In this document: piece after piece, positions 25,996-34,613 of the stretch
Layout: the number at the start of each line of letters is the position of its first letter
Numbering within the stretch: the stretch's first letter is position 1
Origin: Streptomyces sp. JH14
GTDB lineage: Bacteria; Actinomycetota; Actinomycetes; Streptomycetales; Streptomycetaceae
Assembly (NCBI RefSeq): GCF_029428675.1
Contig: NZ_JAJNEL010000001.1
Span: 3,968,001 to 4,032,000, forward strand
DNA length: 64,000 nt
Direction of reading: 5' to 3'
The notes under the pieces: generated by a model
What the model was told of the DNA's origin: nothing
Seen by the model: the letters and a program-made list of their open reading frames with translations, nothing else
The model's database searches: none
Translations under genes and position numbers: made by a program

Positions 25996-26469
25996 ATGAT
26001 TCGTACCGCCACCCCTGCCGATGTCCCTGTCATTCACGCGATGATCCGCGAGCTCGCCGACTACGAGAAGGCGCTCCACGAGGCGAACGCCACCGAGGAG
26101 CAGCTGCGCGAGGCGCTGTTCGGTGAGCGGCCCGCCGCGTACGCACACATCGCCGTGTCGGACGAGGACGGCGAGGCCGTCGGTTTCGCGCTGTGGTTCC
26201 TGAACTTCTCGACGTGGCGCGGGGTGCACGGCATCTATCTGGAGGACCTGTACGTGCGCCCGGACCGGCGCGGCGGCGGGCACGGGAAGGCGCTGCTGAC
26301 GGAGCTGGCGCGGATCTGTGTGGAGCGGGGTTACGAGCGTCTGGAGTGGTCGGTGCTGAACTGGAACGCCCCGTCCATCGCCTTCTACGAGTCGCTGGGC
26401 GCGCGGCCGCAGGACGAGTGGACGGTGTACCGGCTGACGGACGGGGCGCTGGCGGAGCTCGGCGGCTGA
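25996..26469 (+). CDS. GNAT N-acetyltransferase, leaderless
   Basis: 157 residues: MIRTATPADVPVIHAMIREL, ALWFLNFSTWRGVHGIYLED, then the acetyl-CoA loop VRPDRRGGGHGKALLTEL (R-x-x-G-x-G/A) and WNAPSIAFYESLGA. It closely resembles the diamine/thialysine acetyltransferase (SSAT-like) subgroup, so a polyamine or thialysine substrate is plausible. The ATG at 25996 has TACGCT 6 nt upstream as -10, pointing to a leaderless mRNA. It converges on the flavoenzyme gene. Confidence 0.9.
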   Translation: MIRTATPADVPVIHAMIRELADYEKALHEANATEEQLREALFGERPAAYAHIAVSDEDGEAVGFALWFLNFSTWRGVHGIYLEDLYVRPDRRGGGHGKALLTELARICVERGYERLEWSVLNWNAPSIAFYESLGARPQDEWTVYRLTDGALAELGG

Positions 26470-26501
26470 CCTCCGCCGGACATCCGGGGCACCCTGCGGC
26501 C

Positions 26502-27701
26502 TCAACTCCGCTCGAGGTCGGGCGTCCGGCGGTCCGGGCGGCGCTGCCCGTCCGTTCCGAGGGCGAGCAGCGCCGCCTCCATCCCGCTGTTGAACGACAC
26601 CTCGCTGAGCAGTCCGGGCGCCGCCACCTGGTCGCCCGCGAGGTAGACGCCGTTGCCGCGGTCGATGGCCGGCCGGTCCCGCCAGGTGGTGCCGGGGCGG
26701 TCGACCGCGCCCGTACGGCCGGCGGAGAGAGCCTCGCGCCGCCACTCGACGCGGTCGCGCCAGCCCGGGAATCCGAGGTCGAGGACCCCCTCGGCACGGG
26801 CGATGCCCACCGCCTTCGACTCGCCGGGGGCGACGGGGAACTGGCCCTGGACGAGCTGCAGGCCCGCCGGGGCAAGGGTGCGGTCCTGGGCACTGAAGCG
26901 TTCGATCCAGCCGGGAGCGTCCAGGTCGGAGACGGCGAAGGCGTCGCCGCGCCGGGTGCGCAGGGCCAGGTCGATCAGCGCGGTTCTGCCGCTGTCCCAG
27001 GTCAGCGTGGGGTCGCGAAGCAGTCCGCGGGCGGCGTCGAGGGAGGTGGCGACGATGACGGGGCCGCTGCGGGCCAGGTCGTCGAGGGCGCTCGGATCGA
27101 TCCGGTTCACCGTCTCGATCCGGACGCTCAGATTCCAGGCGCGTGCGGCCATCCGGTCGACGACCTGCGCCCAGCCGCCGACCGGGTAGCGGGCCTCGGG
27201 CGGCAGGGCGGCGGCGCGGCACAGCCGCTCCTGAACGAATGCGGCGGAGAGCGAACCGGGATCGTGGTGGTAGAGCGCGACGGCGGCGAAGTGCGCGGCC
27301 GCACGGGCCCCTTCTTCTCCGACCCGGCCGGTCGCCCAGGTGCGGAAGTCGGTGTCGACGGGGGCGTGTCCGGCGCTGCGCCGGGTGAGCCGGAGGAGGT
27401 CGAGGGGCGGGGTGCGGCGCAGCGCGCCGTCCAACCGGAACCGGAGCCGGGTGGCCGCGAGCAGCGGCACGGTGGCGGTCGGGCCGAGGAGGCCGCGCTG
27501 CGCGAGCCAGGTCCAGTGCGGTCCGCGGCGGTAGAGGGCGTGGGGCCCGTCGTTGGTGCGGTACGGGCCCTCGGCGGTCCTGGCGCGGCCGCCGAGGGTG
27601 TGATGGGCCTCGTGGACGGTCACGGGGGCACCGGACTCGGCGGCGGTGATCGCTGCGGTGAAACCGGCGAGGCCGCCGCCGATGATGTGGATGCGCTTCA
27701 T
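26502..27701 (-). CDS. FAD/NAD(P)-binding amine-oxidase-like oxidoreductase
   Basis: 399 residues. It opens with the FAD-binding MKRIHIIGGGLAGFTAAITA and EAHHTLGGRART, the pair seen in phytoene desaturase and protoporphyrinogen oxidase relatives. The C-terminal VYLAGDQVAAPGLLSEVSFN is the second FAD contact. No carotenoid or haem genes are adjacent, so the substrate is unknown. The start ATG has GAGGAG about 9 nt upstream. Just upstream, 27720-27749 holds a 15-bp direct repeat (GTCGAAGAAGGCGTC twice, by eye). Confidence 0.85.
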   Translation of the reverse strand: MKRIHIIGGGLAGFTAAITAAESGAPVTVHEAHHTLGGRARTAEGPYRTNDGPHALYRRGPHWTWLAQRGLLGPTATVPLLAATRLRFRLDGALRRTPPLDLLRLTRRSAGHAPVDTDFRTWATGRVGEEGARAAAHFAAVALYHHDPGSLSAAFVQERLCRAAALPPEARYPVGGWAQVVDRMAARAWNLSVRIETVNRIDPSALDDLARSGPVIVATSLDAARGLLRDPTLTWDSGRTALIDLALRTRRGDAFAVSDLDAPGWIERFSAQDRTLAPAGLQLVQGQFPVAPGESKAVGIARAEGVLDLGFPGWRDRVEWRREALSAGRTGAVDRPGTTWRDRPAIDRGNGVYLAGDQVAAPGLLSEVSFNSGMEAALLALGTDGQRRPDRRTPDLERS

Positions 27702-27827
27702 GGGTACCGGTCTCCTCGGTCGAAGAAGGCGTCGTCGAAGAAGGCGTCACAGACACGACGGTGTGAAGGGGGCCGGGTGTGACATCGGCGCGGGGGCATT
27801 GTCAGTGGCGTGGGTCACGATGGGGCC

Positions 27828-28514
27828 ATGGCACGTAACAGCAGGAGTGGTGGCGGGAAGGGCGCCGTGGCGGCGGCTCGGCGGCCGGAGGTGCGGCTGC
27901 CGCCGCTCGTTCCGTACGACGGGGAGGGGCTGGAGCCGGACGGGGACTACGACGGTGTGCGGTTCGAGGGGACGGACCTCACGGACGAGTCGGGTCCGGG
28001 CGCCCGGTTCATGGACTGTGCGCTGGAGGGGTGCGCGCTCGACCGTACGGAGCTGGTCAGGGCCCGCTTCATGGACTCGGTCCTGACGGGGGTGCGAGGG
28101 GTGGGCACCGATCTCGCGGGGGCGTCGCTGCGCGATGTCGAGGTGGTGGACGCGCGACTGGGAGGGGTGCAGCTGCACGGCGCGGTGCTGGAGCGGGTGC
28201 ATGTGCGCGGCGGGAAGATCGACTATCTGAACCTGCGGACGGCGCGGCTGACGGACGTGGTCTTCGAAGGCTGCGTGCTGTCCGAGCCGGACTTCGGGGA
28301 CGCGCAGCTGGTGCGGGTGGAGTTCCGGGACTGTGTGCTGAAGCGCGCCGACTTCACGTCCGCACGGATGGAGTCGGTGGACCTGCGGACGGCTTCCGAG
28401 CTGGACATCGCGAGGGGCGTGGAGCGGCTGGCGGGGGCAGTGATCAGTCCGGTGCAGTTGATGGAACTGGCCCCGGCGTTCGCGGCGCAGATCGGGGTGC
28501 GGGTGGAGGCGTAG
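27828..28514 (+). CDS. pentapeptide-repeat protein
   Basis: 228 residues from ATG 27828. From about residue 45 the sequence follows the A(D/N)Lxx pattern over many turns: VRFEGTDLTDE, ARFMDCALEGCALDRTELVR, AQLVRVEFRDCVLKRADFTS. This predicts a right-handed quadrilateral beta-helix. Pentapeptide proteins include DNA mimics such as MfpA/Qnr, but no gyrase link can be inferred here. CACGAT lies 7 nt before the ATG and may be a leaderless -10. Confidence 0.88.
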   Translation: MARNSRSGGGKGAVAAARRPEVRLPPLVPYDGEGLEPDGDYDGVRFEGTDLTDESGPGARFMDCALEGCALDRTELVRARFMDSVLTGVRGVGTDLAGASLRDVEVVDARLGGVQLHGAVLERVHVRGGKIDYLNLRTARLTDVVFEGCVLSEPDFGDAQLVRVEFRDCVLKRADFTSARMESVDLRTASELDIARGVERLAGAVISPVQLMELAPAFAAQIGVRVEA

Positions 28515-28535
28515 CCGGTTTCCGCGGTCCGCCCG

Positions 28536-29033
28536 TCAGATGCGGGGGAAGCGGGCCTGGAGGTCCCAGATCACGGGGTTGTCGGCGAGCCCCTCGTGCA
28601 TGTCGGCGAGGTCCGCGATCAGGTCGTGCAGGAAGTCGCGGGCCTCGCGGCGCAGCAGGGAGTGGCCGAAGGTGAGCGGGGGTTCGTCGCCGGGCATCCA
28701 GTCGGCTTCGACATCGACCCAGCCGAAGCGGCGCTCGAAGAGCATCCGGTCGGACGACTCGGTGAAGTCCAGCTCGGCGAACTGCCGCCGGTGAGAGCGG
28801 CTGCCGCGGGGGTCCTGGTCGATCTGTTCGACGATGTCGCAGAGAGCCCAGGCGAAGTCGAGCACGGGCACCCATCCCCAGGCTGTGGATACTTCGCGGT
28901 CCGCCTTGGTGTCCGCGAGGTAGACGTCCCCGGAGAACAGGTCGTGCCGCAGTGCGTGGATGTCCGCGCGGCGGTAGTCGGTCTGCGGAGGATCGGGGAA
29001 GCGCCGGGAGAGGGAGTAGCCGATATCGAGCAC
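28536..29033 (-). CDS. conserved hypothetical protein
   Basis: 165 residues, acidic and soluble: MLDIGYSLSRRFPDPPQTDY, VPVLDFAWALCDIVEQIDQD, RFGWVDVEADWMPGDEPPLT and the tail NPVIWDLQARFPRI. It resembles Streptomyces proteins I know only as uncharacterised. The GTG start has no Shine-Dalgarno; CACCAT six bases upstream could be a leaderless -10. It converges with the pentapeptide gene, 21 nt apart. No function proposed. Confidence 0.75.
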   Translation of the reverse strand: MLDIGYSLSRRFPDPPQTDYRRADIHALRHDLFSGDVYLADTKADREVSTAWGWVPVLDFAWALCDIVEQIDQDPRGSRSHRRQFAELDFTESSDRMLFERRFGWVDVEADWMPGDEPPLTFGHSLLRREARDFLHDLIADLADMHEGLADNPVIWDLQARFPRI

Positions 29034-29147
29034 GGTTCGATGGTGTCATGCCCGGGGGTGTGTCGACGCCGGAGCGGTGGGCTGCCCCGCCGGCCGGGGA
29101 CCGCGGGTGGCCGGTGCCGCGGCGGTCCTCGTCGCGGGCGTCCCGGC

Positions 29148-29774
29148 TCACGGCAGCAGCCGCTGCTCCTTCGCCACGGCGACGGCGCCCGCACGGGTGT
29201 CGACGCCGAGTTTGTGGTAGATGCGGCCCAGGTGCGTCTTGACCGTGGCCTCGCTGATGAACAGGGCCCGGGCGATGTCCCGGTTGCCCAGGCCCTGGGA
29301 CAGCTGGCCCAGGATGTCGCGTTCGCGGTCGGTGAGCGTCGGCAGGGGGCTGCGCATGCGGGCCATGACACGGCCGGCCACCGGTGCGGAGAGCGTGGTG
29401 CGGCCCTGGGCCGCCGAGCGGATCGCGGCGAACAGCTCCTCCGGGCGTTCCGCCTTCAGCAGGTAGCCGGTGGCGCCCGCCTCGATGGCGCGGGTGATGT
29501 CCGCGTCCGTGTCGTACGTCGTGAGGACGAGGACGTGGACGCCGGTGGCCGCGATGCGGCGGGTGGCTTCGACGCCGTCGATTCCTTCGCCCAGCTGCAG
29601 GTCCATCAGGACGACGTCGGGGGTGAGCCGGGCGGCCACGGCGACGGCCTCCTCGCCGCTGCCCGCCTCGCCGACGACCTCGATGTCCGGTTCGCTGCCC
29701 AGGAGGGCGAGCAGCCCGGCGCGTACGACGGCGTGGTCGTCGCAGAGCAGGATCCGTACCGCGGGCGAGGTCAT
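29148..29774 (-). CDS. senR: NarL/FixJ-family response regulator SenR
   Basis: 208 residues. The receiver domain has DD at 12-13, phosphoacceptor Asp58 in DVVLMDLQLG and Lys in GYLLKAE. The C-terminal LuxR-type HTH is LTDRERDILGQLSQGLGNRD and ISEATVKTHLGRIYHKL. It overlaps the sensor kinase gene by 4 nt (ATGA) and has GGAGG 7 nt before its ATG. With the kinase and the divergent hbpS gene it forms the haem/redox-responsive SenS-SenR pair described in Streptomyces reticuli. SenR there regulates hbpS and the catalase-peroxidase genes furS-cpeB, which are not in this window. Confidence 0.9.
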   Translation of the reverse strand: MTSPAVRILLCDDHAVVRAGLLALLGSEPDIEVVGEAGSGEEAVAVAARLTPDVVLMDLQLGEGIDGVEATRRIAATGVHVLVLTTYDTDADITRAIEAGATGYLLKAERPEELFAAIRSAAQGRTTLSAPVAGRVMARMRSPLPTLTDRERDILGQLSQGLGNRDIARALFISEATVKTHLGRIYHKLGVDTRAGAVAVAKEQRLLP

Positions 29775-31027
29775 GAGGGTTCCTCCGGCGAGGGCGAGGG
29801 CGAGGGCGAGGGCGAGGGCGAGGAGGCAGGGGCGGGCAGGGGAACCGCGGCGGAGACGACGGTTCCCTCGCCCGGTGCCGATTCGATCGTGAGCGTGCCG
29901 CCGAGCTGGTGCAGCCGGGCGCGCATCGCGGGCAGCCCATGGCCGCGTACGCCCACTGACGGACGCAGGGCGGCCGGTGCGGGCGGGACGAAGCCGCGGC
30001 CGTCGTCGGCGATGTCCAGGACGGTCCGGTCGTCCAGGTGGGTCAGTGTCAGCGCGGCCTCCGTGGCGTCCGCGTGCTCCTTCACATTGGCCAGGGCGCC
30101 CTGGGCGATGCGCAGCAGTGCGGACTGCACCCGGTCGGGCAGCGCCGCGTGCGGCGTTCCCTCCACATGGCAGCGGACCGTGAGCAGCCCCTGGGCCTGC
30201 CCCGTTTCGCGGGCGGCCAGGGCGTGCAGCGCCGCCTCCAGGCCGCCGCCCTCCGCGAGATCCGCCGGTGCCAGGTCGTGGACGAAGCGGCGGGCTTCGG
30301 CGAGGTTGCGTTCGGCGATGCCTGTGGCCGTACGGACGTGGCGGCGGGCGGTCCCCGGGTCGGCGTCCCAGGTGCGGTCCGCGGCCTGGAGCAGCATCTG
30401 CTGGCTGGACAGGCCCTGCGCGAGGGTGTCGTGGATCTCCATGGAGAGCCGCTGGCGTTCGGCGAGGGTGCCTTCGCGGCGCTCGGTGGCGGCGAGTTCG
30501 CGACGGGTGCGCAGCAGATCGTCGATCAGTTCGCGCTGGCGCACGGCCTGACGCTCCATATGGACGAAGACCGCGGTCGCGATGGCCGCCACGGCGGGGG
30601 GCGCGAGCACCAGGTTCGGGTCGAAGCCGTCGGCCAGCCGCAGCTGCGCGGCCACGACGAACACGGTGAGCAGTGCGACGAGCGCGAGCGCGGCGCGCGG
30701 CGGGAGCAGCCGCAGTCCCGTGTAGAAGAGCGGCACCGCGCACCACGCGAAGCTCGGCGCGAGGACGACGAGCACCATCCACACGGCCACGAGCACGCCG
30801 AGCCAGGCGAGCCGGCGCGGGGTGGGGCGCGAACCGAGCACCGGGCCCAGCAGATACAGCGCGGCGAGCGTCACGGACAGCGCGATGATCCACGGGGTGC
30901 GGTCCTCGCCCGGGTGGCGGAGCAGGAAGCGGGCCAGGGACGCGCCGAGCAGCAGGAAGAAGGCGGCGTGCATCAGCAGCGCGAGCCACCGGGCATCCGG
31001 GTCGGCGGCTTCGGTTCGGTGCTCCAC
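29771..31027 (-). CDS. senS: sensor histidine kinase SenS
   Basis: 418 residues from GTG 31027 (GAGG 7 nt upstream). About five membrane helices span residues 15-156. A HisKA_3 dimerisation domain follows with the phosphorylated His199 in SMEIHDTLAQGLSS, then HATPase_c (VKEHADATEAALTL, DIADDGRGFVPP, GHGLPAMRARLHQLGG). The C-terminus ends in a (Ser-Pro)6 run encoded by a hexanucleotide repeat. SenS activity is controlled by extracellular HbpS, whose gene is divergent and 256 bp away. Assignment rests on this three-gene arrangement plus domain layout. Confidence 0.9.
   Translation of the reverse strand: MEHRTEAADPDARWLALLMHAAFFLLLGASLARFLLRHPGEDRTPWIIALSVTLAALYLLGPVLGSRPTPRRLAWLGVLVAVWMVLVVLAPSFAWCAVPLFYTGLRLLPPRAALALVALLTVFVVAAQLRLADGFDPNLVLAPPAVAAIATAVFVHMERQAVRQRELIDDLLRTRRELAATERREGTLAERQRLSMEIHDTLAQGLSSQQMLLQAADRTWDADPGTARRHVRTATGIAERNLAEARRFVHDLAPADLAEGGGLEAALHALAARETGQAQGLLTVRCHVEGTPHAALPDRVQSALLRIAQGALANVKEHADATEAALTLTHLDDRTVLDIADDGRGFVPPAPAALRPSVGVRGHGLPAMRARLHQLGGTLTIESAPGEGTVVSAAVPLPAPASSPSPSPSPSPSPEEPS
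29787..29822. repeat. six tandem GGCGAG hexamers
   Basis: Perfect 6 x 6-bp repeat inside the 3' end of senS, encoding alternating Ser-Pro. Slippage would change length by two residues without shifting frame. Confidence 0.95.
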
Positions 31028-31282
31028 TTCGTACCTCGTACTCCCTGCCGGCTACCGAAGAGCTGCTGCTGACCTGCGCGGATACATCCATGGTGACCCG
31101 GTGGGGCCACCCCCGCATCAACCGATCGGCCGATGGGACCGTCAGCCGTCCTGTGCGCGCTGTCGATCCGGTACGTCGACGTCACGGGGCCGGATCCGGC
31201 CGGAGGATCGATCACAGAGCCGGACACCGCCCGACCGGAACGCCGCCCGGGCGGAAACGTCGAATCGTCGAGGAGCATCCCC
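31028..31282. promoter_or_regulatory. senS/hbpS divergent regulatory region
   Basis: Three short perfect palindromes lie between the divergent starts: ATCGGCCGAT (31125-31134), ACGTCGACGT (31173-31182) and GGCCGGATCCGGCC (31188-31201). SenR is known to bind upstream of hbpS in S. reticuli. Which of these is the operator cannot be decided here. Confidence 0.5.
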
Positions 31283-31840
31283 ATGAAGAAGATGTCGCTG
31301 CGCACCCGTGTCCTCACCGGTGCCGTCGCCGCCGCCGCGCTCGGTGCCGGAACGTTCGGTGCCATGTCCGCGAGCGCCTCCGCCCCCGCCGCTGCCCCTG
31401 CCGCCGCCGTCACGGCCGATACGGCGAACCGGAACCTCCAGCAGACCACCCATCTGACCGTCGCCGCCGCCACCGAGGCCGCGCGCGCCGCCCTCGACGC
31501 CGCCGAGAAGGAGAACCAGCGTGTGGCGGTCGCCGTCGTCGACCGGAACGGCAACACCCTCGTGACGCTGCGCGGCGACGGTTCCGGCCCGCAGGCGTAC
31601 GAGTCCGCCGGGAAGAAGGCGTACACCGCCGTCTCCTGGAACGCCCCCACCTCCGTGCTCGCCGGCCGCCTCGCCCAGGCCCCGAACCTGAAGGACATCC
31701 CTGGCACTCTTTTCCTCGCGGGCGGCGCCCCGGTGCAGGTCAAGGGCGCACCGGTGGCCGGCATCGGAGTGGCCGGCGCCCCCAGCGGCGACCTCGACGA
31801 GAAGTTCGCCCGGGCAGGCGTCGCCGCACTCGCCCGGTAG
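31283..31840 (+). CDS. hbpS: extracellular haem-binding protein HbpS
   Basis: 185 residues from ATG 31283 (GAGGAG 8 nt upstream). A twin-basic signal peptide (MKKMSLRTRVLTGAVAAAAL, Ala-rich cleavage region near residue 38) leads to a GlcG/HbpS-fold domain: HLTVAAATEAARAALDAAEK, VAVAVVDRNGNTLVTLRGDG, SAGKKAYTAVSWN, PGTLFLAGGAPV and AGIGVAGAPSGDLDEKFA. HbpS forms octamers, binds haem and iron, and modulates SenS under oxidative stress (known for S. reticuli). It is divergent from senS-senR. A longer upstream frame to 31133 lacks a Shine-Dalgarno. Confidence 0.93.
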   Translation: MKKMSLRTRVLTGAVAAAALGAGTFGAMSASASAPAAAPAAAVTADTANRNLQQTTHLTVAAATEAARAALDAAEKENQRVAVAVVDRNGNTLVTLRGDGSGPQAYESAGKKAYTAVSWNAPTSVLAGRLAQAPNLKDIPGTLFLAGGAPVQVKGAPVAGIGVAGAPSGDLDEKFARAGVAALAR

Positions 31841-31874
31841 GAGAGCCGACCACAGGACCCAGGAGAGACCGCGT

Positions 31875-32477
31875 ATGAACGCCCTCGATCACGACCTCCT
31901 CCGAGCCGCGCGCACCGGTGACGCCGATGCCGCACGCGCCGCGATCGAGGGCGGCGCCCGTGTCGACGTCCGCGATGGGGAGGGGCGTACCCCGCTGCTC
32001 CTCGCCGTCCACGGGGACCATGTCGAGGTCGCCCGGCTGCTCGTCGAGGCGGGTGCGGACCCCGATGCGCAGGACCGGCGTGAGGAGAGTCCCTGGCTGG
32101 CGACCGGCGTCACCGGCAGCGTCGCGATGCTGCACACCCTGCTGCCCGCCGGTCCGGACCTGAAGCTCCGTAACCGGTTCGGCGGCATTGTGCTGATCCC
32201 GGCGAGCGAGCGCGGTCATGTCGGTTACGTACGGGAGCTGCTCCGCGTCACGGACATCGACGTCGACCACGTCAACCGGCTCGGCTGGACCGCCCTGCTG
32301 GAGGCCGTGATCCTGGGCGACGGCGGCCGGGCGCACCAGGAGATCGTCGAACTGCTGCTGGCGGCGGGCGCCACCCCCGGTCTGCCGGACGGCGACGGGG
32401 TGACGGCGCTGGAACACGCGGAGCGGCGCGGGTTCGGGGAGATCGCGGCGCTGCTGCGGGACCGGGACCCCAGGTGA
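31875..32477 (+). CDS. ankyrin-repeat protein
   Basis: 200 residues with about five ankyrin units, for example DGEGRTPLLLAVHGDHVEVA, NRLGWTALLEAVILGDG and DGDGVTALEHAERRGFGEIA. No signal peptide, so cytosolic protein-protein interaction. AGGAGAG lies 8 nt before the ATG. It starts 34 nt after hbpS in the same direction and could be read through from it. No catalytic domain. Confidence 0.9.
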   Translation: MNALDHDLLRAARTGDADAARAAIEGGARVDVRDGEGRTPLLLAVHGDHVEVARLLVEAGADPDAQDRREESPWLATGVTGSVAMLHTLLPAGPDLKLRNRFGGIVLIPASERGHVGYVRELLRVTDIDVDHVNRLGWTALLEAVILGDGGRAHQEIVELLLAAGATPGLPDGDGVTALEHAERRGFGEIAALLRDRDPR

Positions 32478-32516
32478 GCATCCCCGATCCGACATTCCGC
32501 ACATAGGGTCGTCGGT

Positions 32517-33920
32517 GTGCGCCCCACCGTCCCGCTCCTGGTCCTCGCCGCCGTCGTCTCCCTCGCCACCGCCTGCAGCGGTGGCGTGCAGGGAACCCCC
32601 GGCTCCGCGGGTCTGCGCGACCCGTACTTCCCGAAGGCCGGCAACGGCGGGTACGACGTCACGCACTACGACCTCACCCTCGACGTCGACCCGGCCGCAC
32701 ACCGGATCCGCGGTACCGCCGTGATCACGGCGCGCGCCACCCAGGACCTCAGCGCCTTCAACCTCGACCTGGCCGGCCTGACTGTCGAGTCCGCCCGGGT
32801 CGAGGGGCGTCCGGCCGCCTTCAACCGGGCGGCCCGCGAGCTGACGCTGCGGCCCGACGCCGAGGTGGAGAGCCGCCTTCGCCGGGGCAGGACCTTCCGC
32901 ACGGTCGTCCGTTACTCCGGTTCCCCGCTGACCCTCACCGATCCGGACGGGTCGAAGGAGGGCTGGCTGAGGACGGCGGACGGGTCGGTCGCGCTCGGCG
33001 AGCCCGTCGGTGCGATGACCTGGTTCCCCGGCAACAACCACCCGAGCGACAAGGCGACGTACGACCTCACGGTCACCGTTCCCGAGGGCCTGACCGCTGT
33101 CTCCAACGGAGAACTGACGTCCCGCAGGGTGTCGGGCGGGGCTTCCGGTCGCACCTCCGCGTACCACTGGCATACCGCCGAGCCCATGGCGACCTATCTC
33201 GCGACGCTCGCGATCGGCCGTTTCGACACGAAGGCGTCGACGACCCCCGACGGCATCAAGGTGTTCACGGCCGTGGACCCGAAGGTGGCCGCGGCGAGTG
33301 CTCGGACCCTCGCCCGGATCCCCGAGATCGTGCAGTGGGAGGCCGCGCGCTTCGGGCCGTACCCGTTCTCCTCGACCGGTGCGATCGTCGACCGTTCGCA
33401 CGACTCCGGCTATGCGCTGGAGACCCAGGACCGGCCGTACTTCCCCGGGCCGCCGACCGCCGGACTTCTGGTCCACGAGATGTCCCACCAGTGGTTCGGG
33501 GACTCCGTCACGCCCGCGAGCTGGCGCGACATGTGGCTCAACGAGGGGTTCGCCACGTACGCGGAGTGGCTGTGGGAGGCCGACAAGGAGGGTGTCCCGG
33601 TGCGGGACAGTTTCGACGCGGCCTTCGCCGACGACGACAACTGGGCCTTCCCGCCCGCCGATCCGCCGACGGCCGCGGACATCTCCCGGGCCCCGGTGTA
33701 CGGGCGCGGGGCGATGGTGATCCACAAGATCCGGCAGGCCGTCGACGACGACCGGCGGTTCTTCGCCCTCGTCGCGGGCTGGACGAAGGCCCATCGCCAT
33801 GGCAACGCGTCGACGGCCGACTTCACCGCCTATGTGGAGAAGGCCACGGGGCAGGATCTGACGGATCTGTGGAAGACCTGGCTGTACGGCGACGGCCGGC
33901 CCGCCACGGAGAACGGGTGA
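32517..33920 (+). CDS. secreted M1-family metallopeptidase lipoprotein, leaderless
   Basis: 467 residues. Lipobox LATAC puts the lipidated Cys at about residue 20. An aminopeptidase-N-like beta domain is followed by the gluzincin site HEMSHQWFGDSV (about 320) and NEGFATYAEWLWE, giving the zinc ligands His, His and Glu. The usual GAMEN substrate loop reads SGYALETQDR here, so exopeptidase specificity may be altered. At 467 residues it is the short form without the C-terminal HEAT-like domain. The GTG at 32517 follows a TAGGGT -10 box by 7 nt, predicting a leaderless transcript. Confidence 0.92.
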   Translation: MRPTVPLLVLAAVVSLATACSGGVQGTPGSAGLRDPYFPKAGNGGYDVTHYDLTLDVDPAAHRIRGTAVITARATQDLSAFNLDLAGLTVESARVEGRPAAFNRAARELTLRPDAEVESRLRRGRTFRTVVRYSGSPLTLTDPDGSKEGWLRTADGSVALGEPVGAMTWFPGNNHPSDKATYDLTVTVPEGLTAVSNGELTSRRVSGGASGRTSAYHWHTAEPMATYLATLAIGRFDTKASTTPDGIKVFTAVDPKVAAASARTLARIPEIVQWEAARFGPYPFSSTGAIVDRSHDSGYALETQDRPYFPGPPTAGLLVHEMSHQWFGDSVTPASWRDMWLNEGFATYAEWLWEADKEGVPVRDSFDAAFADDDNWAFPPADPPTAADISRAPVYGRGAMVIHKIRQAVDDDRRFFALVAGWTKAHRHGNASTADFTAYVEKATGQDLTDLWKTWLYGDGRPATENG

Positions 33921-33945
33921 CCGGTCGCGGGAAACCCGCCGTGAC

Positions 33946-34473
33946 CTACTCCGCTTCGGTGGCCTTCAGCGCTTTGTGCAACACCGAGCAGGGGCGGCCC
34001 AGCGAGTGGTCGCGGCGATGGTCGATGACGTCGTAGCCGAGCGCGGTCCAGAAGGCGAGCGCCGCGGGGTTGTTCTCCAGGACGGCCAGCCGGATGCCGT
34101 CCCGCCCGGCTGCCCGGAACCGGTCCTCGACGAGGCCGGCCAGCCGGCGCCCGTAACCGGAGCGGTGCCGCCGTGCGTCGACCATGAGCAGCCCGATCCA
34201 GGGGTCGGGGTCGGCCGGGTCCGGGTGGTGCGCCAGGGTGACGGCCACGCCGACCAACCGCCCCTGCGACCGGGCGAGCAGCACCTCGGTGTCCGGGTTC
34301 GCCAGCTCGTCGGCGAGCGAGGCGGCGACCTGCTCGGGCCGGATGTCGCGGGGGTCCGGGAAGTCACCGCTGAGCTGCTGGAACGTCAGGTTGGACGCGT
34401 AGAGCGCGGTGAGTTCGGCGAGCAGCGGGCCGGGAAGGGCGCCGGCCACCGGCCGCAGTGGTTCGATGATCAT
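33946..34473 (-). CDS. GNAT N-acetyltransferase
   Basis: 175 residues from ATG 34473 (MIIEPLRPVAGALPGPLLAE). Acetyl-CoA-binding segment LMVDARRHRSGYGRRLAGLV and NPAALAFWTALGYD are typical. Substrate unknown. The longer frame to 34569 overlaps a terminator hairpin and is rejected. A GAGAG lies about 9 nt upstream of the ATG. It converges with the M1 peptidase gene, 25 nt apart. Confidence 0.85.
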   Translation of the reverse strand: MIIEPLRPVAGALPGPLLAELTALYASNLTFQQLSGDFPDPRDIRPEQVAASLADELANPDTEVLLARSQGRLVGVAVTLAHHPDPADPDPWIGLLMVDARRHRSGYGRRLAGLVEDRFRAAGRDGIRLAVLENNPAALAFWTALGYDVIDHRRDHSLGRPCSVLHKALKATEAE

Positions 34474-34524
34474 GTCGCGCACTCTCTTCGTGCTCTCTGC
34501 GTGTTCGGGCCTTCGGCCGGACGC

Positions 34525-34567
34525 GCGGGCGCCCCCGGCCGAAGGCGAATCGGCCGGGGGCGCCCGC
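34525..34567. terminator. strong hairpin terminator after terD
   Basis: 18-bp perfect stem (34525-34542 with 34550-34567) and a 7-nt loop AGGCGAA, 46 nt past the terD stop. It lies just before the GNAT gene on the same strand. Confidence 0.9.
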
Positions 34568-34613
34568 ACGGTTCAGGTCAGGCCCCGAACCGTGGTGCCG
34601 CATGCGTGCCGCG

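Noticed and set aside
24337..27756. Single 1139-codon minus-strand frame through four gene regions
   Set aside because: Only its last 220 codons (rhomboid-like) are coding; the rest is antisense or out of frame to the GNAT, kinase and flavoenzyme genes.
29787..29822. CRISPR-like repeat
   Set aside because: Simple hexamer inside a coding sequence with no spacers; no CRISPR array seen anywhere in the window.
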